Assembly: GCF_000002865.3 (NCBI RefSeq)
Contig: NW_001865048.1
Coordinates: 1,065,940-1,129,939 of the forward strand
DNA length: 64,000 bases
Direction of reading: 5' to 3'
From: Monosiga brevicollis MX1
Taxonomy: Eukaryota > Opisthokonta > Choanoflagellata > Craspedida > Salpingoecidae
The number at the start of each line of letters is the position of its first letter. The first letter of the stretch is position 1. Below, one piece after another: positions 49,828-60,500 of the stretch. Under the pieces are notes generated by a model that saw only the letters and a program-made list of their open reading frames with translations, ran no database searches and had not been told where the DNA came from. Both the position numbers and the translations under genes were made by a program.

Positions 49828-52652
49828 ATGATGCACACACTCGCAAGGCTCGTCTTGGTACTGGCCGTGGGGGCGAGCTTGAGCACCAATGCGCCGCTTC
49901 TTGAGGTCGACCTCAACGGCAACGTTCACATCAACAGCACTCAGCCTTATACCACACGCGTGTTTGTCAATGGCTGGGATATCGTCCAGGAATTGGTCAT
50001 GTTGCGGGTTGATCTGGAGGATCTGGGCGGGGTTGTTGCTCCGGCCTCCGCCGCGCCCACCATTGGCCCAATCGTGCCTGGTGAGATCATGGCCGCAGCT
50101 GTCTATGCCGATGTGGACGGTAACCTTCTGATTAACAGTGTGAGTGGCCAGCGCATCTTTTGCAATGGCATCGACATTCTCGACAGCCTCAGCAATCTAC
50201 ATCAGACCGTCCTAGACCTCCAAACCACCAATACGCTGCCCACGACCATGCCCACGCTGCCCAGCACGAACACCCCCATCGCAGTGGCCACAACGCGAAT
50301 CCTGCCCGACAGTGCGGGTAACGTGCATGTCAACTCGACTGGTGCTGGTGCTGTCCTGCTCAACGGGGTGGATGTCCTTGACCAGCTCGAACAGTTGCGC
50401 GAGGCCGTGTTTGTGCTTCAGCAAACCACCACCACCACCACCACCACCCCTCTCGTGCACGCCGGAAACGTTGCCTGCAGTTTGGCTATTGATCCCTGGG
50501 CCACCCAGATCACGGGGAACGTGGACTTGTCTTCCTGCTCAACCCTTCAAGATGAAGATTTGTTGGTCTTGAGCAACGTGACTCGCATCGGCGGGTATCT
50601 GCGCATCAAAGTCCGTTGCATGCCAGTTGCTTACCCTTTTGGTGTTGCAAACCGTCCGTATTCTGGCGCATCTTTGTCCCTCCGCCATTTTGGCACTCGG
50701 TCCAATGCCCACCTTGCTTTTGCGTCTGCTTGCTATAGGACATTGCTGGCATCACTACCCTCTCCGGCTTGGAGAAAATTGAGCACGTATCTGGCCTCTT
50801 GGAAATTACGGTAAGGCCTGCTCAAGTGTTTTTTTATTTTTATTTTTATTTTTATTTTTTGCTTGTTATTGTGCCAGAAGTCAAGTTGCAGACCCAAGGC
50901 GTCATGCGCTCATCGGTATGGGATCGCAATGTAGAGCAATCCCTCGCTCACAAACATCGACGGCTTGATCAGCCTGAGCTACATTGGTGGATCGGTGACC
51001 CTCCATGTCAGTCAATCAGCACACCCAACATAAGTTGTTATCGCGAGAGCAAAGCCCCCTCCGTGCCATCTCTCTGACCTTGCCTGGTCGCCTACTTTGC
51101 ATGATTCTCAGCACAACAGCGTCCTTACAAACGTCAACGGCTTGAGCAACCTGGTTGAAATTGGCTCCTGGGTTTACATGCAGGTTGGTCGCCAATTATT
51201 GCGGCACAAAACTTTTAAAACTTTGTGGTAGTCTTCCGCGTTACCGTCGCTTGAGATAAGGGGCGCGGTTGAGTTTGCCTTCTCAAGCTGCTGAGGATGA
51301 TGATGATGATGATGATGATCATCACATCATGTGCCTCGACACTCACAACGCCCTTTCTCACTTCCGTGGACCTCAAATCAACGAGTCAGGCGAATGCCTT
51401 TCAAGATCTTGATGGCTTTAGCAAGCTTGAAAAAGTTGGCGGTTCCTTGTACATTCGCGTAAGGCAAAAGTACCCATTACCAGCTTATCCCCAACTCCTG
51501 AGTGTTGGTGCTCGCTTCCCTCCCTAAGACTATTGCTTTCACTTTTGCGCATATTTTTATATGCGATTCAGGCGCATACCGCTCTGACCAATGTGGACGG
51601 ATTGAGTAGCCTTACCTACGTCGACGACTACCTCTCCATTTACGTTAGTCCACGCCTCGTGCAAGAACTGTCGCTTGCTGGCGGCAGACGGCAAGCTCAC
51701 TGATAAAGCTTGCCCGTCACCCACAGTCCAATAGCGCGCTGAAGAATTTGAATGGCTTGTCCAGCTTGACTTATATTGGAAACTATCTCTTTATCGGGGT
51801 ACGTGCGGGTCTTTGGGCGTTGTCCTGCTTTGGAAACCCCTTGCTCACTCGTGAACCTCCTTATCATACGGCGAATGGCAGAGCAATAATGCCTTGACCA
51901 CCATCAATGGCCTGGACAAGCTCTCCTCCGTTCCGTCCTACGTTTACATTTCGGTCAGTCGGCTAAAAACCGCCGTTTTTTATCCGAGCTTGAGGCGGTT
52001 TTTGCCGGTGGGCCAGAAGCAGGGCAGTGGTACCCCTGACAGTGCCTCTTGATTGATAACCCTCAATAGAAAAATCAAAAGTTGGCAAGCATGCAAGGCT
52101 TGCATGCTCTCGAGTCAGTAACAACTTACTTCTACCTGGCTGTAAGTGCCTCCTAACAGATATTGGTCTTTTTACGCGTGTATGAGCAAGCGAAAGAGCG
52201 CTCGAGTTTTGTCTCACGTGCAGGGGCGGCATTTGGTCATCGTGGCATTTGAATGAATCTCAGGAAAACCCGGCCTTGACAAATGTCGACCATTTGGGTA
52301 GCTTGACATACATTGGCCAATACATTAGTATCTATGTAAGCGTCCAGCGCATTTCGTCGGCATAGCAGCAGATGATTCGGCGGAAGGCAGGCGAGCAGTG
52401 TGGGGAAGATGGCAAGCAATCCCCATCGCTTGAAAAACTCATGCGTGTGCGTTTTAAAATCTTGTTCGTATATAGGACAATGATGCCTTGTCTAGCCTCA
52501 ATGGTCTATCTAATCTCACCACTGTTGGTGAATATGTCCGAGTGTGCAACAACCTTTTGATCAGCGCAAGTGTGGGCATGGCCGAACTTGGAGACTTGGG
52601 TGTTCAGATCAGTCCTTGCCGTGCATTTGGCTCATGTGCTTCTGCCTGTTAA
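49828..52652 (+). CDS. Secreted leucine-repeat protein with one repeat per exon
   Basis: Predicted extracellular protein of about 534 residues. Exon 1 (49828-50610) encodes a signal peptide (MMHTLARLVLVLAVGAS) and three divergent modules with DGNVHINS..NGWDIVQEL, DGNLLINS..NGIDILDSL and AGNVHVNS..NGVDVLDQL, then a Thr tract and a Cys-flanked segment. Ten further exons follow: 50739-50810, 50935-51006, 51112-51183, 51390-51458, 51572-51643, 51727-51798, 51882-51953, 52070-52141, 52264-52335 and 52476-52652. All introns are phase 0. Eight internal exons are exactly 72 bases; the one at 51390 reads as 69 with the acceptor I chose. Each encodes one repeat like SNSALKNLNGLSSLTYIGNY. The repeat resembles the leucine-rich motif of receptor-L-type domains. 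The last exon ends with a Cys-containing tail and no TM or GPI-like signal. Function is unknown; adhesion or ligand binding is a guess. Confidence 0.85.
50739..52547 (+). repeat. Ten exon-encoded 24-residue leucine repeats
   Basis: Consensus approximately xNxALTNLNGLSSLTYIGxY followed by LxI plus one residue. Invariant or near-invariant positions are the Leu/Phe after the third residue, the NGL/DGL core, and the hydrophobic-x-hydrophobic end. Each intron falls at the same phase-0 boundary between repeats, whereas intron sequences are not obviously similar to each other. Confidence 0.92.
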
Positions 52653-53023
52653 TTATCGCTTCATAACTGACGTGATTTGCCCATGATCCAAGTCGATCAC
52701 CGCTTGCTGCCAGCGTTGGCGCTGAAAGCGTTTGATTGGATCGCCACTGATGGCCCGGGGCATTCGACACGAGTAAAAAACAAAATTTTATCACTAAACG
52801 CCTGACTGTTCATGTACATGTTCTTTGTTCTCTGAATCTACGTCGAGCTCTGGAGGAAGTTGGGCTTGAAGCTTGATCAATATGACCAACACTTTGAAAG
52901 CACCTGGCACTGATAAGCCTGGCACAAGTCATGGTCTTCACATGTCCGTCACACTCAGGGCGCTTGACTTCAAGGTGCATACGTGATTTATATTTACATG
53001 TTAAACTTTTACAATGGGCCTTT
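52653..53023. other. Intergenic flank before 5S rRNA
   Basis: AT-richer sequence with no gene recognised. It probably contains the 3' UTR of the leucine-repeat gene and the upstream region of the 5S gene. Confidence 0.5.
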
Positions 53024-53142
53024 GCCAACGGTCATACCACATGGAATACACCGGCTCTCGTCCGATCGCCGCAGTTAAGCCATGTTGGGCCATGCTAGTA
53101 CTATCGTGGGTGACCAGATGGGAATACATGGTGCTGTTGGCC
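53024..53142 (+). rRNA. 5S ribosomal RNA
   Basis: About 119 bases beginning GCCAACGGTCATACCACA and ending GGTGCTGTTGGC, so the terminal stem GCCAAC/GTTGGC pairs. The internal RNA polymerase III promoter is recognisable: box A region CAGTTAAGCC, and box C GGGTGACC followed by GGGAATAC. Helix III-type pairing ACATGG with CCATGT, and helix V-type CCATG with CATGG, are both conserved. A T-run about 10 bases downstream (53154-53160) fits Pol III termination. Some otherwise conserved bases differ from animal 5S, but paired positions change together, which argues for a functional gene. Confidence 0.93.
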
Positions 53143-54619
53143 TTTACTCTATATTTTTTTGTCTTGTGATTCTATCTTATTCTTTTTTTTGTTAAACATT
53201 TTAAGCATAAGTTTCCTTATGCAACATTATGACTTCTTCATCTGCTTGGATTTCTTCGACATTAACTTAATGCAGGCTTGGTGCGTCGTTGTGGCCACAG
53301 CTGATTCGATCAAAGCAAGCCTCGGTCCTGGTGTGATGCGGCGATAAAAAAAGTTCATGGGTCACTGGTTGCAAAGTAGAGCAGAGCGCCAGCATACACC
53401 GTTAGCGTGGAGACAGCAAGGTAAAGGAAGCAGGTGCAGCCAGCATCAGACATGGGTGGAGGTTAGGCAAGAACCCGAGTCAGGGCATAGTCAGCTTGGA
53501 GTCAGCATGGTGTCAGGGCATAGTCAGGACATGATCAGGACATGGTCAGGGCCTAGTCAGCTTGGAATCAGCATGGTGTCAGGGCATAGTCAGGACATGA
53601 TCAGGACATGGTCAGGGCCTAGTCAGCTTGGAATCAGCATGGTGTCAGGGCATAGTCAGGGCCTAGTCAGCTTGGAAGCAGCTCGGTGTCAGGGCATAGT
53701 CAGGGCCTAGTCAGCTTGGAGTCAGCTTGGTGTCAGGGCATAGTCAGGACATGGTCAGGACATGGTCAGGAACCATGTGATAACAGCAGAGCCTTTCAAG
53801 CAATGCTCACGAGTAAATCAGGCAAAACCCACACCTGCAGCACCACCCCATTGGGTCTCCTTCTTTTTCCAGACCCAAGCATGCTTCCAGGCACCTGTAT
53901 CCCCCCTTGCTTGTGAGGCTGATAGTTACCTACATTTAATCAATTATCATCTACAAAAACATCCTTAATCTATCAGTGTTTATATGGCCGTCAAATACAA
54001 CAACATCAAAGTATCCTTCATAAAGTTAAAAGCAACAGCACCTGACACAAATTTTCTTGCTTTCTATTCTATTTTTGGAAGTGTGCTTACGAGAACAAAG
54101 AGGCATGTCATGCTATTTGACAACCACCGTATTCACTCCGTAGTCCTGACCTTGGTCCTGCTGGTGTCCCTTTTTTTCCTTCAAAGCAACCTGGCAGCGC
54201 ACATCTCATGAGCACTGTACTACTCATGAGCATTGCTTTTGAAGTATCCTCTCGAGCAAGTTCTCACACCACGAGGGGGCCCTCGCGTGAGCAGCAAGCC
54301 ATGATCTTGCCACATTTCATCTCGCCACGGTGCACGATGACAGCATCCACTGCTTCCAAGTGCTATCTGCAGCCAAAGCTGACGCCCTTTGCTTCTGTTG
54401 CACTGCACCCTTCCACCTCCGTGCCCTGCTTCCCGTCCATGGTTTGATACAAGTGCAGCGTCTTGATCAGACAGCTCATTTTTCTCGATCTCGAGTGACC
54501 ACCATCGACCACCGCATCCGACCTCGAGTGCCACACCAATACGTCCACTGCCACCAGCACCGCCTGCTGCGCGTGTGCCACTGCCGTGTTACAGCGACCA
54601 CACATCAACCTCTTGCATC
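53143..54619. other. Intergenic with minisatellite, upstream of second leucine-repeat gene
   Basis: AT-rich near the 5S gene, with the 66-base minisatellite at 53492-53770, then GC-richer toward 54620. The frame 53357-53710 is open only because the repeat unit is a multiple of three. No other feature was identified. Confidence 0.5.
53492..53770. repeat. 66-bp minisatellite with shorter variant units
   Basis: Full units begin CAGCTTGGAATCAGCATGGT and contain GTCAGGACATG and GTCAGGGCCTAGT sub-motifs. Two complete 66-base copies are followed by two 42-base copies lacking the internal GACATG segment, and a final longer partial copy. The sub-motif GTCAGGRCAT indicates that the unit itself grew from an 11-13 base repeat. 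Confidence 0.9.
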
Positions 54620-57145
54620 ATGCTGCGCCATATCGCCATTGCCGCCCTTGCGGCGCTGCTCACCGTCCCCACCGTAGCCTCTCAGTCCTTTGACAATGAC
54701 GGTACGAGCCGCTTTCAAACACCTGGTGCCCCTGGCTCTCAATCACGGAGCCGCCTGGCTTGCTTCCCATCCTCATTGGTGTACCGGATAACGGCCATGA
54801 AATTGTAGTTCTGGAAGCCGTCAAGGACTATTTGCTGCCCCGGTGTACGACACACGGGGTTAGCGTCATTGACAATGTCACGAAAACCAAAACCTGCCTG
54901 TGCGACAGCGGCTATGAGGGCCCGGCCTGCGAGTAAGTGCCCCACAATATGTTGCGCACACTGCCTAGCCCAGGCGCTGCTTTCCCCACACTTGCGCACA
55001 CTCATCCCCATCTCTGTTCCATGTAGCATCTACGTGGGCGACATTGAGTGTTCACAAACGAGCGATGTGCCTCTCTTTGTTGCAGCCCTTGAAGGTGTCA
55101 CCACGCTTCGGGGCGATCTCATCATGAAGCGCTACTGCATCGTGGCCGAGGCCATCATTGCAGCCAACCAACTTACCACGATCGATGGCAGCGCCTTTAT
55201 CTACGACCAAGAGTATCTTGAGCAATTTACTGGAGACTGGCCCGAGAACCATTGGCAGACTGTCACGGGCTGCGTGGCCATGGCCTACATCCCCCGAATC
55301 CAGCTCGTTGGCCGCACCGTCTTTTCCGAACTCACCTCGATCGGCTCATGCCCACTGAGCAAGGTGCAAAACTTTCTTACACCCAACTACGTCGAGGACT
55401 TTGTCAATCGCTCCACCGCCCCTCGGATCTCGATGATGCTAGTGTCTTTTGGGCGCAGCCTCTACGAATGCTTTGAAGGATGCGATGACATTACTCTCTT
55501 CTCCCACCTGCGCACCATGCCCGGCGCCTTTTTGCTCGACCTCCCGGCCCGCTACCTCAACGATGTGCTCGTGGAGCACCTTGGTGGACTTTACATCCGT
55601 GGCAGTCCGGCTCTCAAGGGTCTGGGCATGCCTCACCTGTCCTCCATCGGCGAGCACGGTCTGTTCCTTCGCGGGACTGGCTTTGAGACTCTTGACGACT
55701 TTGCCGGCGTTCAAACCGTCACTCTGGGCTTTGTTGAAATTATGGACAACGAGGACCTCCGCAACGTGCTGGCCTTCAACCCCACCATTATCGAGCGCAC
55801 CGGCACGGTCAGCACCTCTGTTGAATTTCAGCTCGTATGCCAGAACGGCTATCATTCGGGCTTTCCCGAGACCGAGTGTACCTGCGCCTCGCCCGAGTAC
55901 TCGGGCGAGCTGTGCGACACCATCACCGGTGACTTTTTCTGCACGGACTTTGCCCAAGCCGAGACCCTCAACCAGACCCTAGCCAACGTGCGCCACGTGA
56001 TTGGCGACATTCACCTGACTGACACGTGCCTCGAGACATCCTACCTTCACCTGCCCTACCTCACCAGCATCGAAGGCAGCCTGTTCGTCAACTCTTTCGG
56101 CATGCCCATTGTCGAGCCAGGCTTTCCAAGTTTGAAGTCTGTCTCAACTGTGCACATTGAGTCTGTCCCTGCAACCAGCATCGATTGGCTGCCCAAGCTT
56201 GAGACGGTGGGCTCGCTGAGCATCCAGAACAATGACCAGCTCACCAATTTCTCGGGACTTGCCGCGCTGACCACCATCGACGGGGCGCTCGAGATCATCG
56301 TGTGCCCTGTGCTGACCTCATTCGCCGGCCTTGAGAATGTGGCGCGCATTGGTTCGCTCTCCATCGCCTCATCGGATCTTTTGACCAACTTTTCAGCCCT
56401 CAACGGCGCCGAGCCGGTGCTCCTGCTCGGTCAGAACTTTGCCCCAGCTCTGAGCATTGATGCGTGCGCAGACTGCGAAGCTCTTTGGTCGCACTTGGTG
56501 GAGACGGTCGAGATTGCTGACGGCGCCACCGTCAGCGTGCCGTGGTCTACTTGTGGCGGTTTTGGCACGGTGCCGGCTGGTAGCCTGTCTTGCGCCTGTA
56601 ACCCAGGCTACACAGACTACATGTGCACCGGCTACGACGGCGATGACTTGATCTGCAACGTGTCGACCGCCATTGACGTCAAGGCGATGCTTGCTGGCGT
56701 CACCCACCTCTACAGCCCTCTAGTCCTTCTCGAATATTGTGGCGATGGCTTCAGCTCTGGACTTTTGGACACGGTGACATACGCAGCCGCTCTCTACTTT
56801 GACGAGTCCACCAATTACCAGGGCCAGATCCCAGCGGGACTGGGCTATGTGAGCATCTTTGATACGCTCTTTTCTGACATGTCGCTCTTTGGCGCAGTCA
56901 CGCACATTGACAGCCTGGAGATTGACAGCAACGAATACATGACCACTTTGGATGGCCTCGAGAGCCTGAAGACAGCGGGCCAGCTCGTGGTTTACAACAA
57001 TCCCACACTGACCAACGTGGATGCGCTCGGCAGCCTCCTCAGCGTCACCGGCGACCTCATCATCGTCAACAACGACGTGGACGTCAACGCCATTGTCTTT
57101 GACGTCAACGCCATCTCCACCAACACCACCCTAGTCACCGGCTAA
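54620..57145 (+). CDS. Secreted EGF-like / receptor-L-like leucine-repeat protein
   Basis: Start at 54620 (MLRHIAIAALAALLTVPTVAS) gives a signal peptide. A second exon (ending about 54932) encodes an EGF-like end, CLCDSGYEGPAC. The third and last exon (55027-57145) is about 2.1 kb without introns. It encodes IYVGDIECSQTSDVPLF, blocks resembling receptor-L domains (LEGVTTLRGDL, LENVARIGSLSI, LESLKTAGQLVVYNN, LTNVDALGSLLSVTGDLII), and two more EGF-like ends (CTCASPEYSGELC, CACNPGYTDYMC). The order is L-like, EGF, L-like, EGF, L-like. No TM segment follows; it stops at 57145. The splice between exons 1 and 2 was not resolved. The leucine-repeat signature is shared with the gene at 49828, but the gene architecture is opposite. 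Function is unknown, probably extracellular recognition. Confidence 0.75.
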
Positions 57146-57559
57146 GCCGAGCCCGCTGTAACCCGTCTGTGTTCGTTTCTGTTTACATGCCTTTATCGAT
57201 GAATATCTGTTGTGCCGTGTCGCCGCCATGCTTGAAGCGCTTTATATTTGGTGTAGTCTCGAGCCGTTCCGTTTTGCTGGACAAATTGAGTCATCAACAT
57301 GCATGTTTGCTTTTTGCGTACGAGATGCCTCGGATCGCATGCCCAAGCGAGGGTCGAAAGAGAGTCTGGTGAGGGGCCAATGGTGGATGATGCCAGATGT
57401 GTGTAAAGGCAGCGGGAGAATCCAAATTTTGTGGGTGATCGGATTCGATGTCCGGCGAGCAAGGTAAGCGATGCTTCACAAGCACGCAGCAATAGTACCA
57501 CGTTGAGAGACCAGTGGATTCTTGTACTCTGCCATAGCTTCGTGAGATGATGGGGGCAG
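57146..57559. other. Intergenic upstream of the helicase gene
   Basis: Nothing recognisable beyond presumed 3' UTR and promoter sequence. Several short frames in both strands lack support. Confidence 0.5.
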
Positions 57560-60500
57560 ATGAATCACCCTCAGCAGCTTTTGCAGGACCTACGACCGTA
57601 CGACATGAGCCCGACCGACTTCATAGCTGCTTATTTGATCGCTCGTCGAATTAGACAGTTATATGTAAGTGTGACTTCGATACACATTCACTTCGAGTCA
57701 ATTTTTTTTTTTTGGTTTGATTCCCACGTTCGAGTTGACTCGACCTTCGGTTTGAGCTGCTGCTCGTGTGTGCACAAAGATGCCAAGGGCACGAGAAACC
57801 TCGTGCTCGTATTGCGATTTGAAGTTTCACAGTCGGATTGCGAGAGATCAGCATGTTGCTCGGGTGCGTTGGTTTGTCGCTCTCCCTGACTGCTCAGCAA
57901 AAGAATAATGGTCCCACCACCCTTGAACACGCAGATTCAGCCTCACCATCGTGGAATTCGTTCGTAGGTGCACCAGAAGAGCACGCAGATCACGCTACAC
58001 GGAAGATTGCTGGTTCGGTACCGGGAGGATGACGGCTACTTCCATTGCCCAGTGGAAGGTTGCCACTACCGCCATGAATCCCCAGGGACTCTCAAATCTC
58101 ACCTTCGGCATCTGCATGAGAAACCGACGCCACCAGTACTGCCGACTGTGACCAACGATCGGCCCGCTGTGTCTGAAGAGCGCGCTGCTGTGGCCAACGC
58201 TGGCCTGCCTGCTCGCCAAAAGCCAGCTCGAACGCGCATAAAAAAACGCACGGTAATTTTTGACCAACAGCACGGCATTGCCGGGGCTCGAATGTTTATG
58301 TGCGAGATTGGCTGTCTCGTGTCTTCCGTTTTTGAATCTCCCGTGTGCACGCAGTGCGGCCATGTTCTGAGAGGCAGGGTGACGCATCATCTGTTCAAGA
58401 AACACCATGTTCGGTGCAGCCAGGAAGACATCGATGCAGCCATGGCACTCCTGCGCCCACTGCAGCCCGAAGAGCCGCTGCTAGACCTCGGAGTTGAATC
58501 TGGGCCTCATAAGCCTATTGAAGGCATTCCCGTTCTGGACGGCGTGGGTTGCCCCTTGTGTCAGGCTTGCTTCACCACAAAAGGCAGTCTGTGGCATCAC
58601 ATCGTAGCCGAGCATCCCGACGAATCAGAGGCCAAGCAGCCGCCTCGACGCGTCAAGCTGCAAAAGCCGTTGCGAGGTGCCGGAGCCCGCTGTATCGAGG
58701 TCATTGTCGAAGAAGGCCACGATGCCTCGGCAGCCGACGTCAGCGAAAACGAGGAAGAGCTGGAGGAGCAGCAGCGGTTCAAGCAGCTGATCTCCAGCAC
58801 TCAGGCCATGGCGTCAGAGGCCGAGGAGAAGCGCTGCCCGCACGGCGTTCACCAGATGCACCCGTTCTACGATAGCGTGGGCATGACGCTGATCCTGAGC
58901 GAGCTGACCCCAGAGCAAATTCTCAAGCTGGGCCACGACACCCCACCCGCACCACTTCTGTCAGGCATGCACGAGCTCTTCTGGGAGGCCCACGCACAAC
59001 TGTCCCAGCACGGTCTGGCGGCTGCTTCCGTGGCGTCCTTGTTCGAAGATGAAGAGTTTCAAGTTGAGCCACAATCTTTACCCCAAGTATCTCCTGACAC
59101 GATGGGCAGATACCTGAACATTGGGGCGCGCCTAGTGCATTTTTTACTGCTACTGAACGCGATGCCAGCCCCCGAGCCATCCAGCTTTTTGAGCCAGGTG
59201 CTTGCCAGCCGTGGGCAGGCCATAACTACAGCTGCCTTGGCCGTGCAAGAGGGGCTGGATGCGGGACTTAGCGGGGCAGATCTTGTCGAGCCCCTCGCGA
59301 CCCTGTGGCTGGCGCTGGTGAATGCAGAGCTACACCTCTTTGACAACGACAAGGTGCACTTTGTCAATGTGTTTTTATTGTGCACGGCCGTGTCCAAGGG
59401 AGGCGGTGTCTTGCAGGACATCCGGCGCTGGACCACAACGCTGGTCGGTCTGATTTATATTTTCAAGCTGTTTTTGCTCCGGTTTGGCAAGGCACAGCGA
59501 TGGGCCACTGCGGGTAAACTCAGAGCTTTCCTACAACCCGGACGGCTGGTGCATTTTTTGAGCCAGCGCATGGCGGCGGCTCGCTCTGCCAGCACGGCCG
59601 AGGGGCAGGTTGGAGTGGATATTGACGTGCAAACGGACGGTGACATGACGGACGAGGCGCTGCACACCATTGTTTGTCAAGGTACTGAACTCAACGTGAA
59701 AGAGATTGGGACCGCCCTGGCACAGATGCGCAACGATATGAAGGAGGTCTTGGACACCCATCTCTTGCTGGGATCTGGTCTGCGAGAGCAACACATTGGC
59801 GAGTATGCTCGGCTACGGTCGAAGGAGGATCGGACCAACAGGGTCAAGAATTGGTGGGTGGGCCATGGCAGCCCAGCTGAGCGGGCCCTTTTTGATCACA
59901 TTGGCCAGACTCCGAGCTTGCGGCAAGAGTTTATCTGCACAGGGCTTGGCCCAGAAGGAGCTGATGAAGAGCTGACCTTTCGAGATGACCGCGTGCGGGA
60001 ATGGCTTCTATTTGTGGGCAGGTTTAACCAGCTGGCGCTCACCTACACGCACATGGCTGGAGGTATGATTGCGATTGAGCAAAGACTCTGTTTGAGAAGC
60101 TTGGCATGTTTATTGCACCACTCTTATCTGTTTGCATTGGCTTTGGCGTTTTGTTAGGTCTGCCACCTCAAGCAACCGTATATCAAGGGCTATCCTACAA
60201 AAATGGCGTGGGCCGGCAACGGGCCGTGTTTTTTGCTGAAAAGCAGCTCTCCATATTGACTCGTCTGGGTAAAACCCACGGGCTCTCTCTAGATGAGCAG
60301 CACGCCTATCGGTACATGGACGAGCAAGTCAGCAAGCTGATTTTCATGTATTTGCTCTTGTGCAAGCCTCTGGAGCAAATGCTAACCAGCTGGCTGGAGA
60401 AGCGGGGCGCTCTTCAAACCCCTCGCGATGGCGGGCGTGGAACCTTCGACGATGATCAGGAAGAGGAGGATCTATTGGAGGACGAGGGGGATGAAGACCA

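Noticed and set aside
53357-53710. 118-codon plus-strand frame with a 22-residue repeat
   Set aside because: Open because the minisatellite period is a multiple of three; no promoter, signal or homology seen.
57968-57970. GTG at 57968 as the helicase start
   Set aside because: It directly follows a TAG acceptor, and an upstream ATG exon (57560-57664) with a GTAAGT donor joins in frame.
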